This document shows, piece after piece, positions 23,579 through 34,818 of a stretch of DNA of 64,000 nucleotides. Both the position numbers and the translations under genes were made by a program. The stretch is from NCBI RefSeq assembly GCF_009727055.1, contig NC_052352.1:20951085-21015084 (forward strand). The letters run 5' to 3'. The notes under the pieces are model-generated. The model saw only the letters and a list, made by a program, of their open reading frames with translations. It was not told the DNA's origin and ran no database searches. This stretch comes from Benincasa hispida. Its lineage: Eukaryota; Streptophyta; Magnoliopsida; Cucurbitales; Cucurbitaceae. Each line of letters opens with the position of its first letter. Position 1 is the stretch's first letter.

Positions 23579-23591
23579 AAATTTGGGGGTG
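23579..23591 (+). promoter_or_regulatory. Polypurine tract of A
   Basis: AAATTTGGGGGTG lies directly before the 3' LTR, the expected plus-strand primer. The same sequence adjoins the LTR of D (59325-59340, minus strand). Confidence 0.85.
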
Positions 23592-25404
23592 TAATAACTT
23601 GTAGAAATACAAATTATTTATGCTGCCTTATTCAAATATTGCAGCCAAAAGTGAAGGAATATGCGTCAATTGTATGAAAAGTAGCTCAAAAATACAATAA
23701 TTATGAATTATCGCAATTACACCCACTAACATCATTAAGATGGGACAAGAGGATATTTCTACTCTGTTTTGTAGGAAACTAAGTCACCGCTTGCGATCAA
23801 GGCTCAACGAGAAACTAAACAATGAAGAGACGATTAACGCAATGACGGTGCAATGCGACAATCGATCCAGAGCTGAATTTCAACCGCATGCGGCAATAAA
23901 AACAACACCGCATGCGAGCAACGTAAACGCGGAGGATTGTGACACGTATACAACTAACCGTTGTGCAGATTTGATGGTCTGATTGCATAACAAAAGGAAT
24001 ATTTATTCCTCCATCTTCGGAATGTCCATAACAAGAAGTGGGGTACACAAGCCAAGAGTCAAAGCTTTTTACCTATAAATACCCCCTTAGAAGTCAGAGA
24101 AGATATACTGGATACGAGTATACTTGATACGGGTATAATTGATACGAGGGCTAATTAAGGCTAGATTATTGAGAGAAAGGCTGAACTGAATACTGATCGG
24201 AAGAAATCCGAGAAGAGAAGAGACAAGGTCAAGAGGTGAGTTTTAGTGCGATTCTGCCAGATCCCCACCGTGAAGCTCTGTGCTTAGATCCCTACTACCG
24301 GTTGAGCAAGCCTGAGAGGAAAGCTCATCCATCCCCTTCCATCCACGCCGACAAGAAAATCTCCATCCAGATCGGCGTTAAGATGTTGGCGCTTATTTGT
24401 ATTTATTTCTAACTCTATTTCATCAAGTGTATTTCATCTTCTTAATCTCTTCATTCACAAATCATGTATCAGATGCTAAATAGTTTTATTGAATGTCTCA
24501 ATCACTTTCATTACCACTTTTCTGTCTATTTCTATTCATCCATTAATCGTTTTCTCCATGAAACTTAATACCTTGGTAATTAATATGAATTAAACGAATA
24601 ACTTAATTAGTGCTAAAGAGATAAATGTTTTAGCTAAGGCATGCTAGACGACATCTTCACCTGTGAGAGCAGAAGTGGAGATGTCATTCTGATCTGTCGA
24701 GAGAAGGTTAGAAAAATGCGTTAACTAAAGCGAGTAGTATTTACATAGATGGAAGCAACCTTGCATTCATTATGTTCGTCCCTGTTTCACCACAGAGATA
24801 TGGGAACGCAGCCGATCACCGAGAGGTGTAAGCCAAGGCAAAAGCGGAACAGTACTTATATCTTAAACGCAATTAAGGAACTTGCACTATTTATATTAGT
24901 TATCTTTTCTGTTTCTACTTCACACATAAGACTTGTCACCACATTACACAATCTTTGCATAATCTTCACAGCCAGCCTTGACCTCAGTATCTTGTATCAT
25001 GAAACCTGTATCTTGTATCATATTAGCTTATATTTACTTTACCGCAATTTACTTTAATGCAATTTATGTTATTATCGCATTTTTACCGCTTACTTTACTT
25101 TATCGCACGTTTAATTACTTGTACACAAAATCTTTATTAATTTGAAAAACCTCTGGTCGCATATATCACAAACATAACGCAATAACCTAAAACAGCCCCT
25201 GTGTTCGACCTCGGATCACACCGAGAAACTTGCGGTGAAATTATACTTGGTTTCAATGCAAGGAAACTTGTGACAACACACAGCATACTACAAGAACATT
25301 CGTTAATAACGCATATCTAGAAGTAGTATCACATATCATCACATGAAATCTATGTCATCAAGTTAAGGCATGGACTTGCATCATACTAAAAAAATATGCG
25401 TTAC
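23592..25404 (+). mobile_element. 3' LTR of element A
   Basis: It starts TAATAACTTGTAG (second base G-to-A) and ends TATGCGTTACA before AAGGG. The TATA box is at 24074-24081. It lacks the 63-bp duplication of the 5' LTR, and has small indels (for example 'gaacgtaaacgcgg' near 23917 against 'cgatcgaaagatgcagctgagc' near 14630). Confidence 0.93.
24074..24081 (+). promoter_or_regulatory. TATA box, 3' LTR of A
   Basis: TATAAATA in the same context as 14808. Confidence 0.6.
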
Positions 25405-26954
25405 AAAGGGCTATGAGTCAAGGAAGCCAAATGATGACCTTAGGCAAGGCGATGGGCGCATGACGCGTTGAGGCATGTGTTGACCAAGTAGATTGATGCG
25501 TTCTGTACATGCGATGAAATAATAATGCTTATGAGATTTAACGCTCAGTTTTCTTTAATCAAACCCAAGTGAAAATTTGACCAAAGTTCCTAGTGAATTC
25601 AGGGTCGAATGCAGGGATTGCTTGTAAGCGCGCGATGAAACTAAAAATATGATCTTAACGCGAGTTAAAATGTTCAAAGAGGTGATCAAATAAGCTAACT
25701 TAAACCTAAATATGGGATGGGAATTGTGTTTAAAATGGAGTAGTGTGAGTTGGATAACAGTTATGCGATAGGAGGGTTGAGAAGGATTTTTACTAACTCT
25801 TTCTAAACAACTAGATGAAATATGCGATCAAGCTATACACTCAATATTACGACCAACACTTCTCAGTGTTCTTTGCCATATTATCTTATTTCTAAGATGC
25901 ATGCGATGGATGTAATATGCAGAGAATGTACTTGTTTCTAAGAAACATTTTCTCTTGTTTTATGAGGTCTTAATTTAAATTCTTTCAAACTTATATTAAC
26001 TTAGAACAATTTCTCAATTGATTCAAGTAACAAATATAAGCATGCATAAAACAAGTTGATCGCATGATTCCTCTCGTTATTTAGTCGTGTTAGCTACAAT
26101 ATTCTCAACACATGAAGCGATTTAGCTACGCTTGATGTTGGTTAAAAAGATAGACAAGATATATAACAAACATGTATTCATACTGCAAATCTGAATTTTT
26201 CAATACAAGAAATACAATACAAATACACAAAACAAAGAGAAAGGGTCAGAGAGTCAAGTCATGGTTTGCAATGTCTTGCTTCCTTCGGCTCGTTTTACAA
26301 TTGTGTCACTTAGATTATTGAACAGTATTATTTTCTTCTCTCCCTAGAATCTTAAGCTCTCACTAAGGAGTTTCTATGGGATATTGGTAGGGGTTTCTAA
26401 TAGAATCCCTTCTCAGGGTATTCTTCCCGTCTCCCACAATGTATCCAACGATATATGTCACGATGTATATTATCGTGCCCTTCTGCATGTGTATTTATAG
26501 GCATTCGCGAGCACTTCTTTTCTCAAACTCATGATTGCGTTGATGGGGCGCATTAAATTCCATATCCTACTGCGCCGTCTGCAACGTGTCAGGGGTTCAT
26601 TGAATCTTCAACAAAGTTTTCCTGTCGGCCACCAACGCAACTTGTGATGTGACACCCACTGCCCATGTCATGTCTTGCCTCAACGCTTGCAGCTTATGCG
26701 ATCATGTTTACTTTTCTTCTCTAGAAACTCTTGCTTTGAACGCATCAATGGATATGCGATCGCACGATCATCAGACTACTGAAGGATATTCTTGACAGAA
26801 GTTTGAAATTTAAATATGTTATGCATTAGAAGTATGTGATCGCATGCATCGCTTTTTGTATAGATTTATTGGTAAAAATTATCTAAATTTCATGCCTTTG
26901 CCTTATTGTTTTAAATTAAAGAGATACAGTAACTTGTATTTCTACAAGTTATCA
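25405..26954 (-). mobile_element. 3' LTR of element B, first part
   Basis: It starts TGATAACTTGTAGAAATACAAG at 26954 on the minus strand with the same GAAA stem-loop as A. A minus-strand TATAAATA lies at 26492-26499. The body is only partly similar to A, so it is a related subfamily. It is interrupted at 25405 by A; the tail is at 13963-14202. Confidence 0.85.
26492..26499 (-). promoter_or_regulatory. TATA box, LTR of B
   Basis: Minus-strand TATAAATA at the position expected for U3. Confidence 0.55.
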
Positions 26955-26992
26955 TACCCTCAAATTTAAAATAATGTTTGTCCTCAAGCATA
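26955..26992 (-). promoter_or_regulatory. Polypurine tract and upstream stem-loop of B
   Basis: The tract TTTAAATTTGAGGGTA (26970-26955) touches the LTR; one G is A compared with A and D. Before it, TATGCTTG and CAAACAT (26992-26974) form the conserved stem with one mismatch. Confidence 0.7.
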
Positions 26993-27956
26993 TACTTAAG
27001 GCTTCTTATGACTTTAATTACCATCAAGAATTGCCTAGACCTCTTAGAGTGCCTCACTCAGTTTGCTAGATTAGATTTTTTTTTTTTTTTAGTTTTATTT
27101 CTTCTTCCTATAAATTTACTTCTAGCCTTAAGAAACTACAAGCTTACTCTAAAAAATCCTTTACATTTCTTAGATAATCTTATATTTATGAAAATGAAGA
27201 TTTGGAACAAGATAAAAATATTTTCTCCTTGTTACTTCTTGTTGTGATTTTGCACTGATCCAAGCGTCTAACTTTTATTTTGGCTTGCCCCCACAGGTGT
27301 CATGCGGATATCCAACTACGAGCCAATCACTTTTTTCAGACCAAACCCATGCCTTCTTTTTGGGGCAGTGGAGTTGCAATCACTTATTCTTTACATTGAT
27401 CATGATTCTTGCCTTTGTTTTGGCTTGTCCCCATGGGTGTCATGCAGACATCCAATACGAGCAAGTTCCAATCTCATAAACTCTTTCTCTATTTTCTTTT
27501 TCTTTTTTTTTTTAACAAAGTACTTAAGGAGATTAAATATTTTTTTAGAAGCGTTCAATTTTTCAAACCTTTTCCACCCCCGAATTTAAAAGGTATCAAG
27601 GTTCTTAGAAAGAAATAAGAGATGGCATTAGAAAGTTATTGCAAAAGACATTTGTTGAGAAGCTTGCATGCTTGTTTAATTCTAGAAGTAACTTTAAAGG
27701 AAAAACAATCTTAAAACTTAATACTAATCTAGTCTAGTCGTTAATGTTAAGGCATAATCTCATCATTGGGGTCATCAATGGAAAATGAGGCAACAGAAAA
27801 AAGTAAGCGATCAAAAGTATGCACATGATATAAACAAAAAGGAATGACACACAAGATAGACAAAATTTTCAATAAATTTATATATTGCGGTGAAGTGATA
27901 CAAAAACAAAGGAACAACATCAAAAACAAAAAGGAGATAAGGACACCACCCTGAAT
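26993..27956 (-). other. 3' UTR of element B with duplicated motif
   Basis: No coding sequence. It holds the conserved ~50-nt motif twice (27271-27322 and 27412-27462, minus strand) and an upstream purine tract CCTTTTAAATTCGGGGGTGG (27593-27574). Same architecture as A and D. Confidence 0.65.
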
Positions 27957-28247
27957 TCAAGTTTCTTCCACATCACTGTTGTCATCTCGTGGTGGATTCT
28001 TGGGAAAATGTAGTGGATCTTGAAGATGCGAGGGAATTGGTGGCACCACCACTAGGCGAGTAATGACATTCTGAAATAATTCAACCATATAGTGGAATTG
28101 ATCGTGCTGCCTTTGAGTCATTCGCGATATGAAGTCACGCATTGTGTTTTGTTGGTTATGAACAAATTCTCTCTATTTGTTTTGCTGACGCATCAACTCA
28201 TTCATCTGCGTTTGGAGTGATCTTCAATGCCACGTCAAGTCGTCGAG
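27957..28247 (-). pseudogene. C-terminal end of the 3' ORF of B
   Basis: The frame ends here with MRDFISRMTQRQHDQFHYMV, a proline-rich part and an acidic tail (DDNSDVEET, stop at 27957). It continues the ORF interrupted by the solo LTR at 28248; TCGAG (28243-28247) is its target duplication. The helical, Gln-rich C-terminus resembles ends of the extra ORF in Athila/Tat-type elements. Function is unknown. Confidence 0.6.
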
Positions 28248-29890
28248 TGATAACGGGCAGAAATGCACATTATCATAGCGCTAAATCCTTAAATAATGTT
28301 GGATTGCATTGATGAAATATGTTAAATTGCGTCCATTAAGCATAACTTCTATAATATCGCGGTCGCATGCGTCCAATGCATTAGAGCAGTTGATCTTTAT
28401 ATTTTGTGCAGAATAATGCGTTAACGCAATGCAAATAATGCGATCATAGGAATACATTGGTCGAACGCAACTTCACCGCAAGACTTTGCGTTGATCGTGC
28501 TCGCAAACATTCACCCAAGAAGAATCACCGCAACATGGTGGGCGCATCTAGATGAAAGGACAATTAAGATTGATGGGACAGAAAGCTGATGACAGTCGGA
28601 TCTAAATTAAGTTGACAGCCGATAACGGTCACAAAGTACATCCAACTTTATCGGTGACAATTATCCAACGCATCAATCAGGAATTAAAGTTGTCCCATCT
28701 GTACAACCAGAAGAGAGAAGCCGTCTTTCACCTTTAATGCCCTCAAGTGCATTCTTTAGAGAAGGGGTTAAGCAGTCGATTACTTCACATCACTTTACAA
28801 GTTCACACCTCTGTTCATAGTTTTCTTTCCATTTTTACGGCGAAGCAAGAGAAAAGTGGTGATGCCGGAGATCGTCCAAGGTGGCTCAAGAGAGAACCTT
28901 GAGGCGTAAGAGCAGAGAGTGGGTTGACTCTCGTGAAAGAGAATATCTTTAGAGCACGAGTAGAACAGTATAACACCTGGTGGCAAGAAATTTCTCCAGA
29001 CTCTTTACTATACTTGCATTGTTATTTTGTACTTCATCTTATATCTATTCAATAGAAGGTCTGTTTCTACATCTACTCACTCTCTTAATACACATGAGTA
29101 GCTAAACTAGTTGAATGGGTTGAGAAAAACTAAGCTAACATGATCTAGGAAGTTCATTGCTTGCGATTGTCTTGTTTTATGTTGTGCAAATTACCCCTTT
29201 AGAGTTACTTAAGAGAGAATCTAAAGAAAGAACCTAATGTCTCGAGAGAGCTAGGTTAGAATCTGGTCTCAAAAGAGCAAGATTAGACTTGCATAAACAA
29301 GAGATGGGGACTTAGAGATAAGCTCTGTTTGTCAACTTGCATCGCATGCATCCTAGGAATAGGAATGATATTATGTGGTCGCATATTTGTGTGAATGTCA
29401 TGTTGTCATCGCATAAATAGAGATAGAGGTTTATGTGTAAACCCTGTAGACTTATCGCATATTTATCGCATGCATTCTAGCCTTAGAAGCTGTGACATTC
29501 ACGCCGAGAGGTGGTTTACTATTGTATTCATGTTGCATGATCGCAAAGCATGAACGCATCCTAGGGAGTGTTAGCCGAAACCCTTCTCAACCCGTTCACT
29601 GCATATTCATCGTATTTTCCGTTTACCAACTCTTTTCAAACTCTGCCGCATTTATTATTATTTTCATCAACGCAAAAACCACCCAACACTTGTTTATTTC
29701 ACTGGTTACCGCAAGTTTTCATAAAAAATCTCCAATGCAATCTATTTTCACAAGTCCCTGTGTTCGACCCTGGACTTACCAGGAAACTCAGAGGAATTTA
29801 CCCTTGGATTCTGTTGGGGAAACTTGAGTGCACAACGTAATTCCATCAACGCATATCATCCATATCTCCACTTAATACAATAACGCACCA
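28248..29890 (+). mobile_element. Solo Ty3/gypsy LTR, family G3, in ORF of B
   Basis: It begins TGATAACGGGCAGAAATGCAC and ends AACGCACCA, 1643 bp. It is flanked by TCGAG (28243-28247) and TTGAG (29891-29895), a duplication with one CpG-type change. The same LTR is present complete in D (57657-59324), as a solo copy at 45046-46628 and as a fragment at 54864-55085. No internal domain remains. It is inserted in opposite orientation to B and splits its 3' ORF. Confidence 0.88.
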
Positions 29891-31991
29891 TTGAGACCTC
29901 CAAAAATAGGTTCACGGAGGTTGTCATGGATGAATTTGAACCATTCCGCCTCAGGGTCAATCCCTTCGGAGTTGTTTGCTTGCTCTTACTGCGCGTCTTC
30001 AAGATGACTTTCACTTTCCTCGCCAATGCCAAATCCAACATCTGTTTCAATCCTAGACATTGGAAGGCTTGGATCATCAGAAGTGAAGCATGGAAGGATT
30101 TTGGAGGGAAATGGTAGGCTTGGTGGTCTGGATGCAAGGGGGAGGATTGAAAGTGGTTCATTCTCAGGAGCTGGTGGCACTGGTTTTTCAATCGTTGGAG
30201 GGCAAAGTTGAGGTCAACACTAACCTTGACAGATTTAGGGTTTTGTTGCGATGGAGAATTTCTGAATTGGGGGGAGGTGATCATTTGTTCTTCTACTTTT
30301 GAGGCGATGGTTACTTTTCGCTTCTTGCACTGGGATGTCTCTGAGGTAGTCTGAGCCTGTGGCTGCCATTTTGCCTGTTGCTTAGGTTGAACGTCTTGTG
30401 CAGGCAACCTCATTAGGGGGCGAAAAGAGTTATTTGTCAATGTGCTCTTCTCCGACACATCTTCCTCTACTTCAAACCATCCCTAAGCCACACATAGCTC
30501 AGTAATGAGCGAAGGGAAGAAGAGCTACCCCTTTGGTCTAGAGAATGAACCCCAAATCTGATATGGGATCAGGCGACCAACTTTGATGGAGATTAGTCAC
30601 ATGATGTAAAAGATTGCCATGACCCATTCTCTGGAGACTGAATGGTCATGCATTGTGGGGAGCATCTTCCTCTTAATGAAGTACAACCACACGTTAGCTT
30701 CTGATGTCAGGCTGTGTGGCGACAACGTTTTTATCCCTTTAGATGAGACGATCCACTTCATCCTAGGTAGTGCCACTACCTTCAGCGTTTCTTTCTGCTC
30801 TTCGAACGTTGGGTGGTCAATTATTCTATTTCCCTCAGTGTTAGAGATGTATTCCATGTTGTACAGATGATTAATTTTTCTGATGTTGAATCCAATCGTT
30901 GCCTTCCAATGTCCACTCTATATCGCCTAGAATGTGGTTTCCCCTCGTAGAAAGCGGTCACTACAGATGGCTTAACCGTTGTGGCCCCAACACAAAATTC
31001 CATCCTAATGCATTGATTGCTTCAGTGATGAATGATGGTAGAGGCAAGCTTTCTGGAAAGAATCCCATCTATATCAGAATTGGTGGCCGCTTCTTTGGGG
31101 CTCTTTCCTCCTCTACCATGGGCACTTTGCCCTTTTCCTCCCTTCTTGCCACCATTTGCTTTTGTTCTTTTTCTCTACTCAGAGCGCCACCAACTGCTCA
31201 TTTCTTATTTTCTTTTTTCATATCCTTTCTCTTCACATCCACCTTCCCTACCTTTGCTTTATGTGAATCGCACTTAGCGCGCTAAATTTTCTCCTTTCTT
31301 TTTCTCGTCCCTTCTTCACTTTCTTCTTGAAGTTCCTTTTCAAATTCCATCACAACGCGTTCTGCTCTATCCACTGATTTTTCAGGCTGCGATGAAACAT
31401 TCATGCGATCAAGCTCCTCATCGTGAATCTCACGACGGAGTTTTGTTGTTGCGATTAGAGCTTCAACTTCGTTCCTTATTTGACCAAGGCCTTCCCTTAC
31501 TTTTTTGGCCTTTCTATGGAACTTCTTCGCCAACGCCTCCGCAGTAGAGGCAGAAGCGCCTACTTCATTGCTTCTTTTCCTTCTTTCTTTTCCACTTCTT
31601 CTCTCAAGGGGCTCTTCCATTTCAACCACTTTGATGCCGTCTTATGTCTCCTTAGCTATTGCATTGACTAACTCGAGCGGTAATGGCTCGACCTTGACTT
31701 GCTGATCGCTTGGTTGGTTGACCACAACTTTGTCCAAGGATTCAAGAGGGTTTAGATTATTGAGAATTTAACCATAGACCTCTCGCTCATCTTTACGCCT
31801 TGCGTCACTTGTGGTGGAGGCAGATGGTTGACGTGATAATAGGGCGATGAGGACAGGGACGCTGTCGTGGCTGATGGGATGAGTGTGGGGTTGAAGGGTG
31901 AAAGTAATGCCACCATGGGTGGTGGCGTGTAAGTCGGTGTGGCAGCGACCGAGAATGAGATTGGATTGAAGGAAACAGATGGGGACACCAT
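29891..31991 (-). pseudogene. 3' ORF of element B (plant-transposon-protein-like)
   Basis: An ORF separate from pol, in several frames. From the N-terminus there is a Pro/Ser/Thr-rich part (31991-31752), then a charged coiled-coil-like stretch rich in Glu/Lys/Arg (31629-31282). A globular region follows with KPSVVTAFYEG (about 30970), YNMEYISNTEG-like text (30857) and ANVWLYFIKRKMLPTMHDHS (about 30700). Next comes a basic Ser/Gln/Pro-rich tail (30458-29895). The W-x-F-I-x8-PT-H-x4-V pattern is that of the 'putative plant transposon protein' domain seen in Athila/Tat-group elements, which I recognise by pattern only. Its biochemical role is not known. Stops and frameshifts at about 31280, 30595 and 30460 break it. 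Confidence 0.65.
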
Positions 31992-32640
31992 TTCTTAAGA
32001 GAAAGTGGAGATGGTTGGTTAGGCTAAAGAAGGGGTATTCTGGCTTGCCATTTGATCGTGGATGGAGTAGAAATGATCGAAGAGAGGATCAGAGGGATTT
32101 TTAAGTTCACGAGGAAGCTTGGGATTGCAGAGGGCTTAGGGTTTTAGGTTCGCGTAAAAAAGAATGGTGTTAGAAGAGGGAGAGGGGTTTAAATAGTGAA
32201 GGGTGAAGAGGAAACGAATGGTTGTCTCATGATTCGAGGCAATGATAGCATCGCACACATTAATGGTGGAGTGATAGCATGTCTGACAGCACGTATTTTC
32301 ACCTTCCTATGGTGGGATGACGTATCGTTCCCTCACCTGCGATGGGTTCCTAGAGATTCGTTGGGATATAATTCTCCTACATCTTCAAGACTCATCGCAT
32401 CACTCATCGCATTAAGAAACCCCAATTCCCCCTTTTCTCTAAGGTTCTTCCATTTTTTTTAAAGCAGCCAATGATAACCAAAAACAGATAAACAAAGAAA
32501 GTAGCAATCATTAAGCAATAAGAATAAAGGATAAAAAAATAGATGAAAATAAAAGATACCAAAGAGGATATGATATGCCTCTTGAAGGATATTTCTTTAT
32601 TGTGCAAGGACTTCCTTCTATCGCATTATTCGGGCTTTCC
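31992..32640 (-). other. Spacer between integrase and 3' ORF of B
   Basis: No recognisable domain. It could hold a splice acceptor or leader for the 3' ORF, but none can be proven here. Confidence 0.4.
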
Positions 32641-33747
32641 TAGGTCTATGGAGGTCTTTTCGCGATCGAGATCCCCTCCATAGTAAAGTTTGATGCATTA
32701 TTCATTAACTTTGAAAGCGTTGGCTCCGTTCTCACTAACCAATTCCACTACTCCATATGGATAAGCTTCCTTGATGATGAATGGTCCTAACTAACGCGAT
32801 TTCAGCTTGCTTGGAAAAAGACGCAATCTAGAATTAAACAAGAGAAATTTTTGGCCAATTACAAAATTTTTCTTACGAATGCGTTGATCATGCCAACGGT
32901 TTGTTTGCTCCTTGTATATTTTGGCGTTCTCATATGCTTGCAGTCTCCACTCATCCAATTCCAATAATTGCAGCTTTCTCGCTTCTCCTGCAGCTTTGAA
33001 GTCAAAATTTAGCTTTTTCGTAGCTCAAAATGCCCTGTGTTCAAGCTCCAACGGTAAGTGGCATGCCTTTCCAAAGACGAGAGCGTATGGGGACATCCCT
33101 ATGGGAGTTTTATATGTGGTGCGATACACCCATAAAGCATCATTGAGTCTTTGAGCCCAATCTTTTCTTGTCAGATTAACCACTTTCTCCAATACTGTCT
33201 TGATTTCCCTATTTGATACCTCTGCCTAACCATTGGTCTGGGGGTGGTATGTTGTTGCTATTTTATGGTGCACGTTATATTTGATTAGAATCTTGCTAAC
33301 GATGCGATTGATAAAATGGGTACTTTCATCGCTTATAATGACACATGGGGTGCCAAAGTGAGAAAAGATACTTTTCTGTAAGAATTTTGATATTGTGATC
33401 ATATCGTTCGAGGCATAGAAAATCACCTTCACCCATTTTGATACATAGTCAACAACTAGTAGGATGTAGTTGTGGCTATTAGATGGTGGAAATGGCCCCA
33501 TGAAATCGATTCTTCAGACGTCAAATAATTCCACTTCCAAGATGACATTCATTGGCATTTCGTTTTTTCATAAATGTTTTCGATGTGTTAGCACCTATCA
33601 CATTTTATGAAATAGTCGCGCGCGTCCTTGAATAAGGTAGGCCAATAGTATCCCCTTTACAAGACCTTCGCAGCAATGTACTGACTTCCAAAGTATCCAC
33701 CATAAGGCAACTCATGCCATTGATAGAGGATGCGATGAAATGCCGTT
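32641..33747 (-). pseudogene. Gypsy element B integrase
   Basis: Minus strand. The N-terminal zinc region is frameshifted (pieces [20 protein letters not shown] near 33590). The core starts MGPFPPSNSHNYILLVVDYV (33501), with ISDESTHFINR carrying the second Asp (about 33340) and HPQTNG followed by a TAG stop at 33226. The next in-frame codons give AEVSNREIK with the catalytic Glu. The C-terminal part RWHDQRI, VVELVSENG, FKVNE and SIDLGKPE reaches about 32645. One stop in the C-terminal domain replaces Trp in 'sr-lGPF'. Confidence 0.8.
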
Positions 33748-34818
33748 TCAGGAACATTGTCTTAGGATGTGGTCAGATCCCCTATTATACAGGTTGGGCT
33801 CATCCCAATAATAGAATGAACAATCATGCAAAAGCCTTTTCTTTTGTTGAGAGGTATAATCTTTTGCATACCAAGGCAAGTATTCATCAATTTTTAGCAA
33901 CACTTTGTCAGGGAATGAAGCGTTCACAGGAGGTTGTACTCGATCATTTTCAGGATGTTCAAGCCTTGACAAATGATCAATGACCTTGTTTTCTGTCCCT
34001 TTTCTTTCCACAATCTTGGTGTCAAACTCTTGTAGTAATGGGACCAACTTGATCAACCTTGGTTTTGTATCCTTCTTGGTCATCAAATATTTGATAGCAG
34101 AGTGATCAGTGTGAATGATGACCTTTGATCCTAGCAAATAGGGTCGAAACTTCTCCACAGCCAAAACCACTGCCAGCAACTCCTTCTCAGTGGTCGTATA
34201 GTTCTCTTGGGCATTGTTAAGAGTTTAACTTGAATATGCGATAGGATATAGAATCCTTTCTATTCGTTGAGCTAATGTTGCTCGCATCGCATATTTTCTG
34301 GTGTCACACATGAGTTCAAATGGTTTTGTCCAATCTAGAAAAATTAGTACATGAGCTGAGACTAGTGCTTTCTTCAATTTTTCAAATGCATTCAAAAAAT
34401 TGTTGTCAAAATCAAAAGGTGGATCCACCTCCAACAGCATATTTAGTGGCCTGTCAATCTTTGAGAAGTTTTTAAAAAAACTGCGATAAAAACTGGCATG
34501 TCCTAAAAAGCTTCTCAAAGTCTTCACATTTGTTGGGGGTGGAAGCTTCTCAATGACCTCGATCTTAGCTCGATCAACTTCTAGGCCAGTCTTAGAAACT
34601 TTGTGGCCAAGAACAATTCCATCGGTCACCATGAAATGAAATTTTTCCCAATTCAAAACCAAATTTGTGTCTTCACACCTTTTTAAGATTTTCTCAAAAT
34701 CCTCCAAGCACATTTCATATGTTTTTCCGTAAACTGAAAAATTGTCTATAAATATCTCTACAGAATCTTCGAGATAATCTGAGAAGATGGCCATCATGCA
34801 CCTTTGAAATGTGCTAGG
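33748..34818 (-). pseudogene. Gypsy element B RT (C-terminal part) and RNase H
   Basis: The RT begins abruptly at APSTFQRCMMAIFSDYL because copia F is inserted directly upstream (host side bases CTAGG, 34814-34818). The catalytic box reads IFIDNFSVYG instead of FMDDF: the second Asp is Asn (GAC AAT, about 34742), which would abolish polymerase activity. The connection LGHASFYRSFFKNFS and RNase H parts FELMCDTRKYA (one catalytic Asp kept), [15 protein letters not shown] and [12 protein letters not shown] follow. A stop at 34225 with a small shift divides them. The tail [12 protein letters not shown] and YYWDEPNLY leads into integrase. Confidence 0.85.

Larger units (their letters stand above)
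14203..25404 (+). mobile_element. Ty3/gypsy element A, full-length, TSD AAGGG
   Basis: An 11.2-kb element with two LTRs, tRNA-Asp-type primer site, gag, protease, RT/RNase H, integrase, long 3' UTR and polypurine tract in order, flanked by AAGGG at 14198-14202 and 25405-25409. Its gag style, DLG protease, FMDDF RT and tRNA-Asp primer site place it in the Athila/Tat-like plant gypsy group (inference from motifs). It lies inside the 3' LTR of B in opposite orientation. Its coding region has several stops and a 1-bp frameshift and is interrupted by an assembly gap, so it is not autonomous as assembled. Confidence 0.95.
25405..34818 (-). mobile_element. Ty3/gypsy element B, 3' half
   Basis: On the minus strand the order is RT (from 34818), RNase H, integrase, a separate 3' ORF, 3' UTR, polypurine tract and 3' LTR (26954 to 25405, continuing at 14202-13963 beyond A). 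It is broken by a solo LTR at 28248-29890. At 34818 the RT is cut by the insertion of copia element F; its 5' part should lie beyond F and is not in the window. B sits in copia element E. The extra ORF downstream of integrase separates it from A, C and D. Confidence 0.85.

Noticed and set aside
29926..31285. Plus-strand open frames such as 30899-31285 as genes
   Set aside because: They are antisense to the 3' ORF of B, whose minus-strand reading has recognisable composition and domain pattern.
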